From JAJTFW01 sp046330075 (GTDB taxonomy: Bacteria > Bacteroidota > Bacteroidia > AKYH767-A > OLB10): a DNA stretch of 64,000 nucleotides. This document shows positions 62,338 to 64,000 of this stretch, one piece after another. A program made the translations under genes and the position numbers. The stretch is taken from assembly GCA_046330075.1 (NCBI GenBank), contig JAXLTL010000001.1, positions 248,001-312,000 on the forward strand, given 5' to 3'. The stretch's first letter is position 1. Each line of letters starts with the position of its first letter. The notes beneath the pieces are model-generated. The model was not told the origin of the DNA. It worked only from the letters and a program-made list of their open reading frames with translations, and did not search any database.

Positions 62338-63291
62338 TCAGAGGTTGAGATCGAGTTGACAGAGTTTTGCTTTTTCACTCAGAAATTCATTCCATATTTC
62401 GTTTACGATGTCGCCGGCCGGAAGGATACGCCGGATGGATGAGCTGATTTGTCCGATTTCGAGTTCTCCTTCATCCATGTCGCCTTCAAACATTCCTTTC
62501 TTTGCACGCGCGCGTCCTAACAGTTGCTTCAATTCTTCAGCATCTGCACCGCGTGCTTCTGCCTGCGCCACTTCTTCTGCAAATTTGTTTTTCAGCAGCC
62601 TTACTGGCGTCAGTTGCTTCAGCGAAAGCCGGGTATCTCCTTCGTTGGCTTGTATAACCGCTTGCTTGAAATGAGCATGTGCAGATGATTCTTCGCTGGC
62701 AACAAACCGGGAACCGATCTGAACTCCGTCTGCGCCCAGCGCGAATGCAGCCAGCATGGTACGGCCGTTTCCGATTCCACCAGCTGCAATGAGCGGAAGA
62801 TTTACACAATCGCGAATGAGAGGGATCAGACATAGTGTGGTGGTTTCTTCTCTTCCGTTGTGTCCGCCGGCTTCAAATCCTTCGGCAACAATGGCGTCTA
62901 CACCTGACTCCGCCGCTTTTTTAGCGAATTTGGTATTGGCAATAACGTGCACAACTTTTATTCCCTGCTCCTTCAGTTTTCCGGTCCAGGTAGCGGGATT
63001 ACCTGCACTCGTAAAAACTATTTTTACTCCTTCTTCACGGATGATCCCCATGTGTTCTTCAATGTTGGGGTAGAGCAGGGGAAGGTTTACCGCAAAAGGA
63101 GCGGGTGTTGCAGCTTTGCATTTGCGGATATGCTCTCTCAGAACATCCGGATACATAGAGCCGGCGCCGATAATGCCGAGTCCGCCTGCGTTACTAACGG
63201 CAGAGGCTAACCGCCATCCGCTGCACCAGATCATACCGGCCTGAATGATGGGTAAACGAATACCAAAGAGTTGTGTAATAGGGTTATTCAT
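62338..63291 (-). CDS. NAD(P)H-dependent flavin oxidoreductase (nitronate monooxygenase/FabK-like)
   Basis: The 317-residue FMN TIM-barrel has P-I-I-Q-A-G-M-I-W near residue 15, G-G-L-G-I-I-G-A-G-S-M, and the family segment V-A-E-G-F-E-A-G-G-H-N-G-R-E followed by A-A-G-G-I-G-N-G-R-T-M and G-A-D-G-V-Q-I-G-S-R-F. The family covers nitronate monooxygenases and FabK-type enoyl-ACP reductases; which applies is uncertain. It overlaps the SanA-like gene by 8 nt and lies 7 nt before the M16 start. Confidence 0.9.
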   Translation of the reverse strand: MNNPITQLFGIRLPIIQAGMIWCSGWRLASAVSNAGGLGIIGAGSMYPDVLREHIRKCKAATPAPFAVNLPLLYPNIEEHMGIIREEGVKIVFTSAGNPATWTGKLKEQGIKVVHVIANTKFAKKAAESGVDAIVAEGFEAGGHNGREETTTLCLIPLIRDCVNLPLIAAGGIGNGRTMLAAFALGADGVQIGSRFVASEESSAHAHFKQAVIQANEGDTRLSLKQLTPVRLLKNKFAEEVAQAEARGADAEELKQLLGRARAKKGMFEGDMDEGELEIGQISSSIRRILPAGDIVNEIWNEFLSEKAKLCQLDLNL

Positions 63292-63904
63292 TTTCTTCTC
63301 TTTTTTCTGAATGTGTAAGTAATCCCCAAACTTCCAGCCGCGCTTTTACACGCGCACCGAATTCCCGGACCAGCAGCCAGCGCGGGGTTCCTCCGGGGTA
63401 ATTTCCGGCTTCATAACCATATGCCTGCAAATGATAGACACAGGCCAGCCAGAGCGCCCGTTCGAGGTGGATCGGTTGAGACACGATGACCACTGGTGTA
63501 TCACGATGATGACGATAATAGTAGTCTATACTGGCCCGGGTATCAATACTGCCGGGATCCAGCAAAAGCGCCGAATCCGGTACACCTTTTTTCAACAGTG
63601 CGTCACGCATATCGTTGGCTTCACGGTAATAATGATGGTCTTCATAACCGCTGAGAATCAGTTTTATCTGAGGATGACGTTGCCAGAGAGCCGCCGCTGT
63701 ATCCATTCTGCCCAGAAAGGCATAGTTGGGGTTGGGACTTTCCGGGTAGTTTCTTCCTGCACCGGGCACGAGCACATAACGGATCGTATCGAGTGATGCA
63801 TCTGCCAGCATTCGCCATCGTCCATACACTTGAATCTGAGTGAAATTCAGTATTATCAACACCAGGGGAATGCTCAGGATAATCAGGATCCGGTAGCGCT
63901 TCAT
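63284..63904 (-). CDS. SanA-like DUF218 membrane protein
   Basis: I choose ATG 63904 (M-K-R-Y-R-I-L-I-I), giving 206 residues with one N-terminal membrane anchor. The DUF218 domain has V-L-V-P-G-A-G-R-N-Y-P, I-L-S-G-Y-E-D-H-H-Y-Y-R-E-A-N, L-L-D-P-G-S-I-D-T-R-A-S and V-I-V-S-Q-P-I-H-L-E-R-A-L, in the order found in SanA, which affects vancomycin exclusion in enteric bacteria. It heads the minus-strand operon with the flavin oxidoreductase and the M16 pair. It is the third DUF218 protein in the window. Confidence 0.87.
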   Translation of the reverse strand: MKRYRILIILSIPLVLIILNFTQIQVYGRWRMLADASLDTIRYVLVPGAGRNYPESPNPNYAFLGRMDTAAALWQRHPQIKLILSGYEDHHYYREANDMRDALLKKGVPDSALLLDPGSIDTRASIDYYYRHHRDTPVVIVSQPIHLERALWLACVYHLQAYGYEAGNYPGGTPRWLLVREFGARVKARLEVWGLLTHSEKREENE

Positions 63905-63925
63905 GCAGAGCGAATGTAGGAGAAC

Positions 63926-63933
63926 CAAACATA
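63926..63933 (-). promoter_or_regulatory. Candidate -7 box for the SanA/M16 operon
   Basis: The minus strand reads TATGTTTG about 20 nt before ATG 63904. No -33 element at the usual distance. Confidence 0.35.
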
Positions 63934-64000
63934 GCATCTTCAACGGGAAACGGGTCTTTATCAGACGGTGATTGTGAATTATTTTACGGAATGATTTATA

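Overview
The window is chromosomal DNA of a Bacteroidota member, probably a free-living Chitinophagales/Sphingobacteriales/Cytophagales-type lineage; I cannot place it to genus. Support comes from type A and type B (CHU_C) type IX secretion C-terminal domains, SprB-like and FG-GAP surface proteins, many lipoboxes, genes without Shine-Dalgarno sequences, and Bacteroidota-type -7 boxes (TAnnTTTG). I see no rRNA, tRNA, prophage, IS element or CRISPR array.

Left edge (1-2400): a sulfide-detoxification group made of the 3' end of a metallo-beta-lactamase/rhodanese protein, a single-domain rhodanese and a mitochondrial-type sulfide:quinone oxidoreductase. Positions 2449-9820 hold slyD, a beta-lactamase-fold serine hydrolase, a divergent acyl-CoA synthetase, and a tightly overlapping minus-strand operon (MFS transporter, YkgJ cysteine-cluster protein, Sun-family rRNA methyltransferase, AlkA-like glycosylase, PPC/DUF296 protein). 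Positions 10000-14606 carry a lipoprotein, a large PIG-L deacetylase and an S74-chaperone/T9SS surface protein.

The centrepiece is a 14-gene, all-plus run at 14942-29825 with gaps of 20 nt or less. It carries a lipid acyltransferase, a near-complete molybdenum-cofactor pathway (moaA, moeA, mobA, moaD, moeB-rhodanese, moaE, a moaC-mogA fusion), a TauE/SafE permease, formate-tetrahydrofolate ligase (fhs), fdhD, both subunits of an NAD-linked, cysteine-type formate dehydrogenase and a fatty-acid-hydroxylase-family membrane protein. Together these make the cofactor, insert it into the enzyme, and connect the formyl-tetrahydrofolate pool to CO2 and NADH.

Positions 29974-37594 hold two large secreted proteins (SprB-repeat/PKD/CHU_C, and FG-GAP/type A) flanking a THUMP-domain RNA methyltransferase. 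Positions 37768-43964 hold a cold-shock protein, mnmE, two DUF218 proteins, an unusual composite repeat array (41488-41934) that supplies the last codons of trxB, trxB itself and a MoxR ATPase. The ATPase ends a four-gene periplasmic foldase operon (42990-48303). guaB follows.

Positions 50161-59307 encode a 3048-residue T9SS protein whose centre repeats with an exact 567-nt period. The right end (59824-63904) is a minus-strand operon of SanA-like, flavin oxidoreductase and paired M16 peptidase genes.

The observations I find most worth following are the composite heptamer/core repeat at 41488-41934, the formate/Moco/Fhs super-operon, the 567-nt tandem array, and the foldase operon linked to MoxR.
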